Both the position numbers and the translations under genes were made by a program. From the NCBI GenBank assembly GCA_029298735.1, contig JANSLP010000029.1, positions 150,645 to 214,644 of the forward strand: a stretch of 64,000 nucleotides of DNA, read 5' to 3'. The DNA is from Ophiostoma sp. CBS 140.51 (Eukaryota; Ascomycota; Sordariomycetes; Ophiostomatales; Ophiostomataceae). Each line of letters starts with the position of its first letter. Positions within the stretch are counted from its first letter, which is position 1. The notes below the pieces were generated by a model. That model had not been told where the DNA came from. It was given only the letters and a program-made list of their open reading frames with translations, and made no database searches. This document shows, in pieces, positions 45,708 to 56,900 of this stretch.

Positions 45708-46419
45708 ATTGTCGGCGGTCGATATTCAAGGATTGAGGAATTGGTCGAGATCGAGGGTAAAAGGTAGTATAGAATGCGTCGATATGAGAGGTAAATATCC
45801 TGTCTCTCAATTCCCGTAAAATATGGCGCACCGCCTGACGAGTTGGTGAGGTTGGAGGAGCTTCCGATTTTCGTCGCAAAAAACTGAGCAATCTACAACT
45901 AAACTGAGATGGCGAGGCTTATCCAAACTTTTTTTTCGCAGCCAGCAGCTTATCTCTTATCGACATTATCAACACGTGACTCTCATTGTTGACTTGATCT
46001 CACAGCCTTGCGAAGCCTTACACCAAATTCGAGATTTCATGTTTTTCAATACTTTCTGTCTCCTTAAAAAAAGTAGTTCATATTTGATCTTTGTTCATAC
46101 TATTCTCTGAAAATGCCAAAAAATGTAAAAACGCCAGGTATCGCAAAGATTAGACTCGCAGGCCAGTATGTAAGGCCATCTTCCTCCCCATTTGCCGCCA
46201 ACCGTCCGTCACAAAGCCGTGACAGAATATGATGCCCGATACCCCCTTCCGCCGATTCCGGAAAATGTAAAGGCCATGTTTTGTGTGTATTTTCGCGTCG
46301 TGGATAACACGTGGTATGTATGAGAAAAAAGTACAGGAAATGAAATGGACAGCAAAAATGAGCGCAAATCGCAAATGCCACGCATGAAAATGAAAAGAAA
46401 CAAAGGTGTGAAAAGAGGA
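45708..46419. other. Intergenic region between RIX7 and the mitochondrial carrier
   Basis: 0.7 kb holding the RIX7 promoter/leader (left) and the 3' flank of the carrier gene (right). No gene seen; minus-strand frames at 46100-46500 overlap the carrier terminal exon in other frames and have no domain. Confidence 0.6.
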
Positions 46420-47717
46420 CTACCACCCCGGCTTGTCCTCCAGCTTGTCGATGCGCTTTTTCCAAAACTCAAACGACGAAAAGAAGATGGCGTTGAGCAC
46501 ACACGACCGGGACATGGACACGCCGAGGCCGCGGTACATTTGGCGCTGGAAGAAGTGGATCTTGACGGGCTTCACTTTCTGTCCTTTGGAGTAGAGCAGC
46601 GCGTTGCGCTGGTAGATGCTCTTGGCCGAGTCGATGGGGTCTGCCGTTCAGTTAGTACGATGTCCAGTGTTTGTTTCACACAGAGAGAAACATACAAATC
46701 AACGACCACGAGACGATGCCGCACAGGCCACCGGCAATGAAGACGGGCACTGTGCTCGATTTTGTTGCGTCACCGGCAAAGGTCGTCAGGAGCTGTTTGC
46801 TGCTCTCATAGGTAATGAAATATAGACTCGTGCCGAGCGTGTCTCGTACTGTAGTTGTTAGCGGTGATCTCATAATTGAGTAACAAGAGACAACACCACG
46901 TACATAAGTGAAGCTTGTAGCCGGTGTAGAGACCGGTAAAGCCGCGATGGCGAACAATATTGGCCATGGTCTTGAAGGTGCCTTTGTTTTGGTAGCTCGA
47001 GGCTACGGCGCGGCTTTGTGAGTCGGGGCATGTCGTCTTTTCCGACAACAAGACCGACACTTGTGCGCTCAGCTTGGTCAGCTCGAACGGACACGCAATA
47101 ACCGTGATACAGGACCCGGCCGTGGCACCGGCCGCACCGAAACACGCTATCGACCAGAAGTTTGGGTAGGTCCCCGGCGTATTGACGTGCTTTAGAACGT
47201 CAAAGCCAAAGTTTTTGCTCAGCCAGTCCGAGTAGACGTATTTCGCGCGCTGGTAAATGGAAAACGAAATCGTCCGTACAATCGTGACGCTGGCCAAGGG
47301 CGCCGTGACACCGCGGAAGAATCCCCGCAGCCCCTCTTGGTTGTATGTGATTTTTAAACAGTCAATGAAGCCTGCGTATTTGTAAGTCTGCATGCGCGTC
47401 TTGACGCTGTCGAGCGGAAAGGCACAGGCCGTGCTGATGCCGCTGGACAGGCTGGCGCTGACTTCGGTCCGGTACCGCTTGACCCATCGTTGCGGTGGTT
47501 CTTTAGACTTTGCCGGTGTGGGCAGAGGTAATGAAGAGGAGGAGGCGGAGGAAGAAGAGGGCGAAGAAGAGGAGAATGTCGAGGATGAAGACTGAACCGA
47601 GGCTATGGTGCCACCACCACTGCTGTTGTTGCTGTTGCTGCCACCTTGCGTAGGCATGATGGAGGTGCGGTTTGAGACCGTGGTATCATCTTGGGCTCGA
47701 CGAGGGTCGGTGGTCAT
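46420..47717 (-). CDS. Mitochondrial carrier family protein (SLC25 type), substrate unknown
   Basis: Four bases of logic define the model: three exons on the minus strand (47717-46904, 46848-46696, 46640-46420), ~395 aa, with two 55-nt introns (donors GTACGT and GTATGT) joined as T|TA and T|AC. The first ~120 residues are Ser/Thr-rich and disordered. The carrier domain follows with three repeats bearing PX[DE]XX[KR]: FPLDSVKTRM, CPFELTKLSA and YPIDSAKSIY. Other carrier features are EGLRGFFRGVTAPLASV, GFTGLYTGYKLHLLRDTLGT and MYRGLGVSMSRSCVLNAIFF. These proteins exchange metabolites across the mitochondrial inner membrane. The contact-site residues do not let me name the substrate. The first in-frame ATG is 47717; another at 47657 is possible. 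Confidence 0.9.
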
Positions 47718-50200
47718 GCTCCGTGCTGGGAGGGTGCCCCAAAGGAGGCGGCGGTTGGAGAGAGCGGTCGCGCCGTGGTCGCAGAGTGATGATCGGGGGC
47801 TACGGTCGTCGGGTAAGTGGGGGAGTAGTATCGACTGGGGCAGATTGAGGGCACCCAAGCAGTAGATCGCGGCCGAAGAAGCTGCCAAACTGCGGTATAT
47901 CTATGTCGTTTATCGTGAAAGGCGTGGCCGAAGCTAGGGAGACGTCAAGGCGAGCTTGTCTGTCGTCGGTTGTTCGTCTCGGTGTACGTCGTAATAGAGG
48001 TAGCCCGTCGGGATGAGCCAACGTGTAAACGCGCAGGAGTCGGGAGAGGAGTGGCTCTGGCTGAGCAGGTATCGTTCGTTTGAATTCGTTTTCGGGCCGT
48101 CGTTTGCGTGTTGTTGGTGACCGGTTCGTGCTGTACAAGGATAGCAATATCGCAGAAAGTGCACTGCTTCTAGAAGAACCAGGATATGGATTCGCCGAGG
48201 TCGTGTTGGAATTCGAATGGGAGCACGGACAGAATGGACAGAGGTTGAGGCGCGTGGCAGCTTATGGCAACTTTTCGAATAAAAAAATCGGCGACGGGCC
48301 ACTTAGAGGCGGGACTTTGACAACGAACGTGGGCTTGCGAGGCAGTTGCACCTGAGCCGTTTGAAGGGAGGCAATTGTGGTAGGAGGGTCGGATGATAGA
48401 TCGGTGAGTGGGTCTAAATCTGGCTGGGAGAAAAGACAAAGGAAACGAGGGAAGAGAAGCACACGGGCGAGAAGAAGAAGAAGAGGGATGAACAAATGCC
48501 GTTGTAATGACGAAAGAGACGGAGGGAAAGTGTTCAAGAAAGGCAAGAAAGAAAAGAGTAAAAGAGGAAAGAGCGTGTCAGTCAAGCTTGCACTCTTTCA
48601 CTCTTTCTCTTTTCGAGGGAAACGGCCGCTTGTTTGGCGGAATTGGAATGCTACAAAAATGCACCCTGTGATTGGCCAGTCGGCCTACGAAGCTGCTGTC
48701 AAGGTTGGAGGAAGAGGGGCCTTTGCTACACACAAGCCGAAGGAAGGAATCAAATGCTCCATCAGTCTGGGGGGAAAGGGCAGCCAGCCAGCAGGGAAAG
48801 AACGATGGGCTGCGGGGCAGCTTTTCTGCAAGCCAAGGCAGGTAAGATGCACGAAAGCCGAATGAGACAGAATGAGGAAGGAAGGACCTCAAAGACAGAG
48901 AAAACCCAAAGGAAGGCACGATGAACCACGCAAGCTGCACGCGTTTACTGTATTTTGTGGCCTATATTTCTCTCGATTTCTGTCATTTCCCCTCACTCGC
49001 CTGGCCCCCGTTGTCGGCGCATGTGGCCGAAACGGCTTGCCAAAAAGTCGAAAAAGAGTCAAAGGGGTCAAAAGAGAGCAAAAAAGGCTGGGGCTGGACT
49101 GGCCTAGGCTCGCTAGCTTGCTAGGTGGGTGCTTCCTTCCTTCCCTCTAGCGAAAGCCCCGAACTGCAAGCACGAAAATACGAAGTTCCGGGGGAAAAGA
49201 GCGTTGTGTGCGCAGCCGAGTTACAGCCGAAGGCCCCTACAACACGGAATCGGGGGCACCTGCCGGACAACGGCCACCAGCTTATCGGAAGAGGGATGCC
49301 CTGGCTGTCATACTCGCTGTCTCTTTCCATATTTTTGTATCTCTTATGATTTATATGCAGCGGCTGGCAACGGTTCTTATTATGCAGGCTCGACACCAAT
49401 ATCACACAACTCTCATGTCACTTTCTGCAATCTGCAATCTGCAATGCATCGTTGGTTCAACCGACGTCATCTGTCCAAGCCGTCGCTACCTTTCATTTAC
49501 TTTCTTGCGACGCCCTCCAATCACAGCTAGGCTCCTCCCCCAAACAAACGTCCATTGCAGCAAACATACGACACACCAATTCGCAGTTTTCACGCGAGGC
49601 TGCGTAAGCCGTTTGTGCCGCAGTAGATCTGTGCCGTATAAGCATGGAAGGGCTATGTTTGTGTGTGTGCCATATTTATCCAAATTTGCAGTTTTTTGCT
49701 TTTATTCGTAACGTCGTTATATATGTACAAAAGCGGCTTATGGTCATGTATACCATATCAAAGCCTTTATAGATCTGTATCCCACTCATTTTATAAATGT
49801 AAAGTCGGATTTGGGTCTGTCTCGGTGGCCAGCAGATTATGGTATCTCCTGGCTCGGCTCGAAGGTCGTTTGCGGCGGTTCCGCAGTCTCGCCATCCATG
49901 GTCTGTATTGACGGAGTGCAAGAGGCCATTCTACTGAACTCCGGCATACACCGTTGCCTTCATACATGTATGCCATATGCCTGCTTGCCGATGCTCGATT
50001 GTTGTTGTAAGATATGTTGCTCGTTGAGAGGAGAGGTTTGTCAAGAAACAAGTATAGAGACTAGCATCTTCGGAGGGGAGAGTATAGTCGTTCGAGTGCG
50101 TCTCGGTTTATATCTTTTGTGTAAGGCTGCAGTTGTGCCTCGCTATTGTTGTGAGAGCAGCATATGATGTCGGTAGACTCGTCGCTTCGTCTTCGAGGTT
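47718..50200. other. 2.5 kb intergenic region
   Basis: Contains the carrier promoter and leader at the left, then mixed sequence with isolated ATTGG/CCAAT boxes (about 48669 and 49507), and the AT-rich 3' flank of the LYR-like gene at the right. All frames are short or low-complexity, and none has a recognisable domain. Confidence 0.55.
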
Positions 50201-50693
50201 TCAACGTAGGCACAGATGCATTTGTTTGTTGAGCATCTTGATCGTCTCGTCGTAGTGGTCGTATGCCGTTCGTACAAATTCGTCACTGAAAGGTTAGCCA
50301 TGGGTTCAGGAGATACAGACAAAGGATTGTGTATACTGACTCTTCCCTCGGCTGCTTCTTCCCCTCGGACAGGAGTCTCCACGACGGCTGCCGATTTTCC
50401 GCCTCGCGCCGCCGCCAATAGGCCGTCTTGACCAGATTCTGCACAATCTTGTGCTCGATACCACGGTGCTCGGCCGCCGAGTTTAAGAACCAAACGGTGC
50501 GCCGAATGGCCTCGGCGTCAAAGGGCTGCGCGCCCTCGTTGTTGGCGGTGCTTGTCAGCATCGTGCGTTCTCCCCGAAAAGCAGCCCGAAGTTGGTCGCG
50601 GACAGTATAGCGGGCGGGTTTGGAGTACTGGACGGCGCGCAGGGCGGCGCGGTAGGCGTGGCGGTACGCCTGGATGATCTCGGCGCTGGACAT
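50201..50693 (-). CDS. Small LYR-like protein (DUF1763-type), probably mitochondrial
   Basis: Two exons on the minus strand (50693-50341 and 50285-50201) encode ~145 aa. The 55-nt intron has donor GTCAGT, branch point GCTAAC and acceptor TTTCAG, joined as GA|T. The alternative donor GTATAC four bases further on would run straight into a stop. The N-terminus MSSAEIIQAYRHAYRAALRA, followed by VRDQLRAAFR, matches the helical LYR-type fold with tyrosine-arginine signature and a conserved downstream phenylalanine. HKIVQNLVKTAYWRR resembles fungal DUF1763 proteins that I recall as small mitochondrial proteins. LYR proteins help assemble Fe-S or respiratory complexes and bind acyl carrier protein; a specific role here is not deducible. 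Confidence 0.75.
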
Positions 50694-51301
50694 GTCGGGA
50701 ATTGGCGTTGTTGCGTGAAGATTCCGTCGTTCTTCCTAGTCATAGTATCAGACAATTTGCAGCCTCGTCGTAGCTTTCTCGAAATTTACAAGGCGTCGGG
50801 AAATTGTGGGCCTACAAGCTTTCGTCCCAGTATTGCCGACCAATCAGAGATCTTCAACGGCTTTACAGCACCTTCAACCTCACACGAAAGAACCAACATT
50901 CAAAACTACAAAGACAGCAAACATTATTCAGAGCAAAGTTCTTTTCATTGAGAAGTGCACTTTATACTGAGGCCATCCTTGGCCTCTCTTTATTATGGTA
51001 CAGAAATAACCCAGAACCGTAAGAAACAACAACTTGCGAGTGCCCTCTATACCAAGACAGCCAACCACTTCCCCTTTGTCGAAAATGCGCATTGCGCAGT
51101 CACAACAACGCTTGTGTGACGCACGTCTATATGCAAGAAAGGAAACCCAAAAATGAAAAGAAAAAAATGGAGAAAGAAATAGAAAACGACACATATCGAA
51201 AATAGACACCCAGCAAACTCGGCGCCAACGCTTGGCTCGTTTGCTCGCTTGCTTCACACTTGCAACTACCAACTCTCAACTCGATACTCTACATATTTCT
51301 T
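50694..51301. other. Intergenic region, LYR-like gene / transporter
   Basis: 0.6 kb: promoter of the LYR-like gene (CCAAT at ~50840) and 3' flank of the sugar transporter. No gene seen. Confidence 0.6.
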
Positions 51302-53886
51302 TTACTCGTCGCCTTGGCCGAGCGGCGCGTACTTGCCGCCGTTCTCGCCAGTGTTGGACGGCGAGCCACCGCGGAAGACACCCACTCGTGACAGCCAGCC
51401 AGAGACACCGCCACGACTCGAGCTGCCCTCACTACCGCCAGCACCGCCACCACGACGGCCCGACGAGGACAAGCCAGCTTCGTGGAGAGACGATGGTGGT
51501 TCAATGTTGAGACCGGGGATTGCGCTCGAGGGGCCGAACTGGCCGCGGGAGGCGCGCAGGTCGAGCGACGGCACGGGTGAGCCGGGCGCCAGGAGCGCGC
51601 CCGATTCAGAGTCTCCAGGCAAGGGGGTACCAATGGACCGCGGCGTACCCATGGTCGTGCTGGCATCGCCAAACAGCGAGTCCATTTCCTCGAGGCGGAC
51701 ACCGCACGTCTCGGGGTAGAAGAAGTACACTACAGATGTTAGTAAGGAAAATTTGACAATATAGAAGACGATCGGTACGTACCAACGACAAAACTGAGGG
51801 CACAGAAAAAGGCGTGCACCAGGTACAGTCGCCATGCGATCCACTCCTGCAGGATCGGCGTCATCTCGCCCACGAGCCAGTTGAAGGCCCAGTTGGTGGC
51901 GGTGGACAGACTGGCGCCCTTGGAGCGGATGCTCAACGGCAGAATCTCGGGAGGGTACAACCAAGGGATCGGGCCCCATGAGTAGCCGAATGCCGCATTG
52001 TAAATCATGACAAATGCCACCACATAAATGCGCGTCGTCGGCAGATCCAAGAAGATAAAGTACGAGATGAACGACAGCGAAATGCACATGGCCACAGCAC
52101 CCGTCAGCAGAATCACACGACGGCCCCAGCGATCGACAATGTACCAGGGCGGGATGGTCGACAAGAAGTATGTGATACCGTTGATACCCGTCATCAGCAC
52201 AGCACTGTGGCCAGCCCAACCGGCCGACTCGAAGACGTACGGCGCGTAGTACGAAATGACGTTGATACCGTTGAGCTGGGCCAGAGCCTGGGCAGACATG
52301 GCAATCAACACACGCTTCTTGTACCGGCGGAACATTTCAGCGTACGTGCGCTCGCCCTCCTGGCGCTGAATCAGCACGTCCATCTTGATCTCGCGGAACT
52401 CGTCGCGGGCCTTGGGGTTGTGGATGTCGCCGCCGCCGTACAGGTTGGCAATGACGACAATGCCCTCCTCGTCGAGGTCGTTGTCGAGCAGCCAGCGGGG
52501 GGATTCGACAATGATGAGACTGCCGAGACCCAGCAGCGCACCCATAATGCACTGCATCATCAGCGGGATACGCCACGACATGTTGCTGTCGATAAAGCCG
52601 CAGAAGTAGTCGACCCAGACCGAGGTGGTGTAGCCAATAATGTTGCCGGAGAACTCGATGCAGGCGAGCTTGCCGCGGTTGTGGGGTGGCGAGATCTCGG
52701 ACTGGTAGACGGGGACAATAGTGGACAGCATACCGACGCCAAGACCGGCAATGATGCGACCAAGCATCATCATAGCCATGGACGTGGCCAGCGTCTGCAG
52801 AGCGCCGCCCGTGAAGAAGATAATGGAACCGTACAGGATGGTTTTCCGGCGGCCGATGATGTCACCGACACGACCGACCACGAGAGACGAGATGAAGGCG
52901 CCAATCTCGAGGATAGCCACCATAGTACCCACCTCCGCTCGGGAGGGGTTGTCAAAGTAGTCTATAAAAAAGCCACCTCTGAATAGGCGTTAGCATGGGG
53001 CGGGGAGAGAATAAGAAATGCCATTTCCTAGTACAATGGACTTACGTGATGATACCAGACATAACACCCTGATCATATCCGAACAAGAACACGCCGAGAG
53101 ACACGAAAATGCTCGTAAAGTAGCTGTCAAACATAAGGTTAGCATGTTTCGAGAATCCGTGGATAGTAGACAGTCTGCCGTAGTCTTACATCAGGGGTTT
53201 GCCGGTGAGGCCATGGATGGAGGAGGAGCCGCCCGACATGATGGAGGCGAGGATGCGTTCAACCGCGGAGACGCGTCGGACTGCAGTTTCGGGTATGTGG
53301 ATGGCCTCCTTATTAACGGCGCCAGAGTGATGGTGATGGGGGCGATGGGCGTGGTGACTCCGGCGTGGAGAGCTGTCAGAGTCGCTGCCGTCGTCGTAAT
53401 GGACGCGCTTTTTATTCTGGCGAGCCTTGTTACCGGCGGCCGTGGGATGGTTCTGTTTCAAGACACCGGCAAGCGTGTCCTGGTCGAGATTGTCGTAAAT
53501 ACGGGCACGGACGGCCGGGGCGTTATCACCGTCTTCGGCAAGCTGCTCGGCAATGTCGGCCGTGTCAAGCCAAGACTCGTCGTCTTCGGGATCGGAGGAA
53601 TAGTCGTTCTCGGAGTAGTCACCGGCGGACGAGAGGGATTCGTGTTTGCGGTGTTGTCGAGAGGAAGAAGGGCGAGGATGTGATGAGGAAGAGGAGGAAG
53701 CAGCACCGGACCGGGCGGCGGCGGACGACGCGAGGAGGGAAGCCCCCGACTGCCGGTCAGCGTGGGCGCGTGACGCCGACGATGCAGAAGAAGAAGCGGT
53801 GCCCGGCGAGGAAAGGGCACGGAGAGGAATGTTGGACGGAAGTCGGCCCGAGCTGGAGAAGGAAGGAATCTTGAAGAAGATGGGGG
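51302..53886 (-). CDS. MFS sugar transporter with long N-terminal extension; start codon unresolved
   Basis: Minus-strand exons: 53886-53190 (5' boundary tentative), 53123-53046, 52978-51783, 51729-51302; introns of 66, 67 and 53 nt keep the frame. The transport domain is typical of the sugar porter family: SLGVFLFGYDQGVMSGIIT, GRVGDIIGRRKTIL, VESPRWLLDND, ALAQLNGINVISYYAPYVFE, DRWGRR and YFFYPETCGVRLEEMD, with twelve membrane segments expected. The substrate is probably a hexose or related sugar, but this is not provable. The cytosolic N-terminal extension (~230 aa) is Ser/Asp/His-rich and the ~140-residue C-terminal tail is Gly/Ser-rich. No ATG occurs on this strand between 53461 and 54147, so the start must be in an upstream exon. 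One candidate is ATG 54177 spliced to the CACAG acceptor at 53887. Confidence 0.85.
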
Positions 53887-53917
53887 CTGTGAAGCGGCAG
53901 CGCCCGTCCGCGACTCT

Positions 53918-56900
53918 TTAAAAGGGAAGAAGGTGTTTAAGAGGAGGGGGAGAGGGGGTGTGGGAGGAGGGGGAGAGGGTAAGGGTAAGAGGAGAAAGAA
54001 CAGAAAAGAAGGTTGATGGAAGAGAGGGACGATGAGCAAAGGAGAAACCAAGGGACTTTTGGCACGGAATGCCCAAGTGTGGATAGGGCTGCTGCTTGGG
54101 GGTGGGGAAAGGGCGAGGAGCGAAGGGTGGAAACGAATGAATCAAGGCATCAACAGCAGATGACCGGCGGGCGGCATGTGCGTGACCTCTGATCTCAACC
54201 GGACCGTCGATATGGTTTGTGCAGCGGCAGCAGCACGTGTGGTGGGGAGGAATGCACCCTTGGAGCAGCAGAAATGAATTAATGATTATAAGAAGGATTT
54301 GAAGCGACAAAAGGATCGATCGAAAGGCCAAAAAAGATTCGTGCGGTTGGTGTGCCGAAGTGACTTTCGGCTTTGCTGACTATTTGGCGATTCGGAGGCG
54401 TCAAACGCGGTTGGTCCGTCGAGCTGGCGTGTTGTACCGACCCAAGAGCGTTCTTCAACGGCAATCGGGCATCGAATGTGTCAATTTGTCGAAATGCGAT
54501 GGGAAAAGTGACGATGGCAGAAGCAGCCTTACGGAAAGCAGGAGTTCAATGGACAAAACAGGCAGGCACGGCATCCGAGGAAGGAGAGGATGGAGAAAGG
54601 GCAACAGCTGTCCTGGCAAGAGGCAAGCGAGGCAAGAGGTAAGATACCAGTCGAGCCAGGTAGGCGCGAATGAACGGGAATGCACGCCAAGATTAGGACA
54701 GTATTGGAACACTGTGCAGCTCAGCCGCCACGGGCGAACTCTTATCAGTGACCTAGGCTACGCATACAGTGCATATCCAGGTCGGCAAGGCTTTGCACGG
54801 TGCCCAAATAGGGGGCCTCCTCAGTTAGTGCTCTCCACGCTTGGTAGGAAAACCTGACAGGTGCAACGCGGCGCGAGGCAAAGTGTCTAGGGTCTGATCA
54901 ACTTTTTTATTCTTTCTTTCGCTGGCAAAGGGTTCCCGAAATCATCGGGACAATCGCACTTTAAAATATGCAAAGCCTGCAGACGAATTGCAAGCATTTT
55001 TTCTTGTGACGAGCTGGTGTTTCGGCTGGCAAACGGAAAGCACGTGTCGTGCCTCTGTGCTTCTGTGTTCGTTCCTTCCCTTTCTTCGGTCCCTTGCTCA
55101 ATCGTCGTGGGATGACGTAGTTCCTTCCCAGTCTTTGTCTTTTTCCATTGTCCCAGTGGGGGGGTGGGTGCGCACGCTATCCAAAGAGAAGGCACGAAAA
55201 AAGGCACGATAAAAAGGTGTGGTGTGCAGACCTGCCAGGGCAGTCGCGCAGGGCGCACACGAAGCGGCCCCGTGCCGGCTCTCCCCTTTCACGAGACCCG
55301 TCTTACCGTCCGCACCTGCCAGTTACAGTTCTTTGCCTTTTACAGCGTTTTATGTCCATCCACTGAGCATCAACCGGATATCTTGCCGGCTATTCTCGAC
55401 AACCAAAAAAACGCATCGGCAATGTAAGACAGGCATGCAAAGGCAGATGCACTTGACCAGCCTTTATCCCACTTCTTGCAGGAACCGCTTTTTGTACCTC
55501 TTTGCCTCTGCGGGCCGTTTCGCTGCTGGACCAAGTTGGGTGACTAAAGTTGGATGACAAGCTTCTGGTGACAGCCTCCAGTTTTGTTTCTTTCCCCGGT
55601 TTTGCTGTCAGATGAGGCTGATATCCCAGATGGCTTCCGTCTTGGGCAATCCAGATGATCCTAAATGGTCTCGATGAGTCCAAAAAGACAACCAAAAAGG
55701 ACGACCAAACAGCCACATATGGGGGAACCCACAAACGAAGCTATTCGCAGCCAAGCGGGCCTATAAACGAAAACGAAACTGGCAAAAAAAGCAGCAAAAA
55801 GGACAAAAAATTTCTCTCTCGCCGGGAATTGAACCCGGGTCCCGGGCGTGACAAGCCCGTATACTGACCACTATACTACAAGAGATGTTTGTAATCGGCT
55901 GATACGATGCCTCACCGGGCGGAAACATCGCTTTTGTCTTGGAGTGTGGCTAGGGCTGGAACTGCACTGTTCGGCTTCCTGACAGCCGACAGCGTCAACC
56001 CAGTCAAACAGGGCACTTTTTAAATAATTGTTGCCCGAAGGCCGTCGAAAAGAGGCTTATGCTGCACGTCTACCGTCGTGGTCTAAAAAAAGCAGCATGG
56101 CAACAAAGGCAAAGATGCAAGCAGACGGTGAAGGCTTCCCTTTTTATTCTTGTGCATCTTCCGCTTCTGTATCAAGTCACGGGGACATTCTGCTTTCGTG
56201 GCAGAGCATCCTTCGCACTGCCACAGCAGTGTGAGATGGCTGGCCTCTCTTTGACCAAAGTTCCACGGCGAAGTGACCTTGTTTCCAAAATACGGTTGTA
56301 CGATGCACGGAGCATGCACAGAAGCCGAGACAGTTTTTTGAATCCTACCTGGGACCACACAAGCTGACAAGCCACTTTCTTGTCTCTATTGGTCTGTTTC
56401 AGAAGTGACTTTGCTCCTCTTCACTGGACAGTGGAACGCTGAAGTTGCAGTGCTAGAAAAAGCGTGCAGCGAAACAGGATTTCAGAGTTGAAAACGCGAG
56501 ACAGGCATCTCGATCCCTTGCACGTCGAAACGGAGAGTCATGTTCAGTCTTCACAAAACGGAGGCGTCCTCTTGACGCTCAGACGCGTTTCTTTTCAAGG
56601 AAGTTCAAAACTGAACATCTCAGGTCCATATTTGATCATGCACGTTATCCTAGCGACCCTAGCGTCCTTCCCGGAGAGATTCGATCGCGCTTTGCAGGGA
56701 ACGAAACAATCAGACTCAAAAAGACGAGAGAAGATCAAGAAATTGCAAGGATCGAGGCCCGGAGATGGGAGAGGGGATAAAATCGATCCAACAACCTAAA
56801 TACTGAGTAAAACGAGCATGGGTGTCCGTTTCAAACGGCATTGCATCCTTTTTCCAGAGTGCTTCCCCGAAAAGAAACGCCACTCTTTCCCCTCTCGTTT

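Noticed and set aside
44428..45819. 463-codon and 399-codon frames on the + strand opposite RIX7
   Set aside because: Complementary-strand shadows of RIX7; Ser/Arg-rich without domains.
47605..47888. Upstream extension of the carrier to 47888
   Set aside because: It would start at a non-ATG codon; the first ATG in frame is 47717 and the extension has no conserved feature.
54360..54857. 165-codon frame with many Arg/Gly
   Set aside because: No domain and unfavourable codon use; probably chance in non-coding DNA.
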